Below, piece after piece: positions 62,131 through 64,000 of a stretch of DNA of 64,000 nucleotides (position 1 is its first letter; each line of letters starts with the position of its first letter). A program made the position numbers and the translations under genes. This DNA comes from Lautropia mirabilis (GTDB lineage: Bacteria > Pseudomonadota > Gammaproteobacteria > Burkholderiales > Burkholderiaceae_E), in NCBI RefSeq assembly GCF_900637555.1, contig NZ_LR134378.1, forward strand, positions 1,436,001 through 1,500,000, in the 5' to 3' direction. The notes under the pieces are model-generated. The model was not told the DNA's origin. It searched no databases and saw nothing but the letters and a program-made list of their open reading frames with translations.

Positions 62131-62886
62131 TCATGCCTTGGCAGCTTTGCGCCCCTCCCGCCAAAGCCGCCACCCATACCGCCAGAAGCAGGTGCGGGTC
62201 CAGTAGCGCAGCATGCCGCCGATGTGCCAGCGGGTGAAGCGCAGAGATCGATGGCTCTGCTTGCGGGCATCGTGCACTACCCGGGTGTCGGCCACCTGGG
62301 CGAGGCTCCAGCCGGCCAGGCAGAGGCGGCTGCAGATGTCCACGTCCTCGATGTACAGGAAGTAGCCTTCGTCGAAGCCGCGGATCTCGTTGTAGGCGCG
62401 GCTGTTGAACAGCAGGAACATGCCGGCCAGCCAGTCGGGGTGGTCGCCGTGGTTGACGGGGTGCAGTTTCTGGCGGATCAGCTCGCGCGGGGTGTACAGC
62501 TTGCGGGCGGTGTTGGCCAGCTCGCCTTCGGGGCTGTAGATCCGGGGGGCTACCAGACCCCGCTTCGGTGTGCCGGTCAGGTCCTTCAGCAGGGCCGGGA
62601 AGGGGTCGGCGTCGAACCGCAGGTCCGGGTTCATCACGCAGAAGTAGGGCGTGCGACAGTGCGAGAAGGCGGTGTTGTGGTTGCTGCCGAAGCCCTTGGG
62701 GGTCTCGTTGCGGATCACCACCAGGCGGATGTGGCCCATGTTCAGGGCGGGCAGATCGCGTTCGGGGATGTTGGCGGTGTAGATGATTTCCGCCACGTCC
62801 GGGGGGCTCAGGCGCAGGATGTCTTCCAGCATGCGCAGGGCGATGTCGCGCTGGCCGTGGCTGACGATGGAGAGGGTGATCTTCAT
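62131..62886 (-). CDS. Family 2 glycosyltransferase
   Basis: A 251-residue GT-A fold enzyme. It begins MKITLSIVSHGQRDIAL, has NETPKGFGSNHNTAF as the nucleotide-binding region, VMNPDLRFD as the DxD-like site, and WLAGMFLLFNSRAYNEI with FDEGYFLYIEDVDICSRL as acceptor and base regions. This pattern is typical of rhamnosyl- and related transferases of O-antigen synthesis. It is a compact single-domain protein with a basic C-terminus that may contact the membrane. It lies 177 bases downstream of another GT2 gene on the same strand, so the two may act in sequence. Confidence 0.88.
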   Translation of the reverse strand: MKITLSIVSHGQRDIALRMLEDILRLSPPDVAEIIYTANIPERDLPALNMGHIRLVVIRNETPKGFGSNHNTAFSHCRTPYFCVMNPDLRFDADPFPALLKDLTGTPKRGLVAPRIYSPEGELANTARKLYTPRELIRQKLHPVNHGDHPDWLAGMFLLFNSRAYNEIRGFDEGYFLYIEDVDICSRLCLAGWSLAQVADTRVVHDARKQSHRSLRFTRWHIGGMLRYWTRTCFWRYGWRLWREGRKAAKA

Positions 62887-63063
62887 GGGAACCTGTGTGA
62901 CTGGGCAACCGTTATTGTGACGGAAGGGCGCAGATGACGATAGGAAACCCCGGAGATGCCGGGAACACGCCTGATTTTTCAGGAGTTTCTCGGGGCCGGA
63001 CGGGGCATGGGCGAGGCAGGTGGAACTGTGTGCCGGCTGTCTTCGGGGGGTGACACAGGGACT

Positions 63064-63996
63064 TCAGCGCGGTTGGTAGGCACCGCCGCGGCCCAGCAGT
63101 CCGTCCCACAGGCCCCGGTTCATCATGCGGATGCGCGGCAGGCGTGGCGTGGCCACCAGGGCGTAGAAGCCGTACTTCATGACGGTCTGGTAGGCATCCA
63201 CCACCTTCCAGCGCCAGCCAATGTGCGGCATGCGCTGCAGCAGCAGGGCGTTGCGGAACAGGTAGTAGTGGCGCAGGGGGGAGTGGTCGGGCAGGTGCTT
63301 GCCCATGAAGCGGATGGGGGTATCGCCCAGTTCATGCTGCATGCGGGCGTCGCACACGCCCAGCATGCGGTAGCCGGCGTGGGCGGCTCGCAGGCACCAC
63401 TCGATGTCCACGTAGTCGATGAAGAGCCGCTCGTCCATGTCGCCCACGGCGTCCAGCACGGCCATGGGGATCAGGCTGCCGGAGGCGATCAGGTGCTCCA
63501 CCTCGATGAGCTGGCCGGCGTGCTGGCATTCGCAGCGCACGCGCTTGAATCCTTCCAGCTGCACGAAGGGGGAGGGGTTGGTGGTCTGGCGCGCATCGGC
63601 GTAGCGCGGGCCGGCGGCGGCTACCGGGGGGCTGCCGGCAGGCTGGTCTTCGATGGCGGCGCGCAGGGTGGCCACCATGTCGGCCTCGGGAATGCTGTCG
63701 TGGTCCAGCAGCAGCACGTAGCGGCTACCGTGCTGGCGTGCCATGGCGATGCCGGCGTTCTGTGCGGCGCCGATGCCCCGGTTCTCGCCCTGGGCCAGCA
63801 GGGTCAGCGCACTGGAAGGGCCTTCCACCAGGGCCTGAAGGGCGGCCAGGGTCTCGGCGGATGATCCGTTGTCGACCAGCACAACATGTTCGACCTGTGG
63901 CTGCACGGCTTGGCAGAGCCGGGCGAGCTGCTCGGGGTCGGGGTTGTAGGTGACAACGACGGCGGTGATGCCCTGGGCGGCTTCAGGCACGGCCAT
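63064..63996 (-). CDS. Family 2 glycosyltransferase (rhamnosyltransferase-like), start at window edge
   Basis: A 310-residue GT2 enzyme. Landmarks in order are ITAVVVTYNPDPEQLARL, VLVDNGSSAET, GENRGIGAAQNAGI, LLLDHDSIP, and ERLFIDYVDIEWCLRA. These are the features of rhamnosyltransferases that build O-antigen or exopolysaccharide. The ATG at 63996 is only four bases from the end of the window, so a longer N-terminus upstream cannot be excluded, although the sequence starts where the family usually does. Confidence 0.85.
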   Translation of the reverse strand: MAVPEAAQGITAVVVTYNPDPEQLARLCQAVQPQVEHVVLVDNGSSAETLAALQALVEGPSSALTLLAQGENRGIGAAQNAGIAMARQHGSRYVLLLDHDSIPEADMVATLRAAIEDQPAGSPPVAAAGPRYADARQTTNPSPFVQLEGFKRVRCECQHAGQLIEVEHLIASGSLIPMAVLDAVGDMDERLFIDYVDIEWCLRAAHAGYRMLGVCDARMQHELGDTPIRFMGKHLPDHSPLRHYYLFRNALLLQRMPHIGWRWKVVDAYQTVMKYGFYALVATPRLPRIRMMNRGLWDGLLGRGGAYQPR

Positions 63997-64000
63997 AGTT

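Overview
The window is high-GC DNA from a betaproteobacterium, probably Burkholderiales. The evidence is a Bug-type tripartite tricarboxylate transporter set, a complete System I cytochrome c maturation cluster, HU, pyruvate carboxylase and a TcdA-type dehydratase. A Lautropia-like genus is my guess from overall gene content; nothing in the window proves it. I see no rRNA, tRNA, CRISPR array or intact insertion sequence.

Layout. (1) 1-2.4 kb: 3' end of a HerA-like ATPase, a DMT permease and tcdA. (2) 2.5-8.3 kb: an unknown lipoprotein, then a tight tctC-tctB-tctA operon with an AbrB-family membrane protein, closed by a clear hairpin terminator. (3) 8.4-12.7 kb: a small membrane protein, fbp and pepN. 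(4) 13.1-23.5 kb: the most unusual region. Four tandem, same-strand genes encode kexin-like S8 proteases with lipoprotein signals, low-complexity linkers of very different length, the catalytic domain and a C-terminal P-domain, with no visible propeptide. Between the third and fourth lie a small Cys-containing secreted protein and a separate 177-residue secreted protein that resembles an external propeptide or chaperone of the Aeromonas ASP/ORF2 kind. (5) 24.1-29.5 kb: pyruvate carboxylase, an HU gene with a structured leader, and an SrkA-like kinase. (6) 29.6-37.3 kb: ccmIABC-(gap with FNR-like box)-ccmDEFGH on the minus strand. (7) 37.3-42.3 kb: a type I secretion set (TolC-like, ABC exporter with a C39-like domain, HlyD adaptor) without a substrate gene. 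(8) 42.4-45.0 kb: an SDR and a GlcD/Dld-type flavoprotein. (9) 45.4-64 kb: a polysaccharide locus. It holds a Wzm/Wzt exporter, a long methyltransferase protein that may be a WbdD-like chain terminator, a methyltransferase/double-GT2 fusion, a visibly lower-GC block of large membrane proteins and a methyltransferase, an Rpn-family nuclease, and two GT2 genes.

How the parts fit. In region 9 the glycosyltransferases would build a glycan, the long methyltransferase may cap it, and Wzt (with its C-terminal glycan-binding domain) and Wzm would export it. In region 4 the proteases look like outer-surface or periplasmic lipoproteins whose folding may depend on the shared chaperone. Many otherwise conserved proteins here carry Ala/Gly/Ser/Pro-rich inserts, which looks like a property of this genome.
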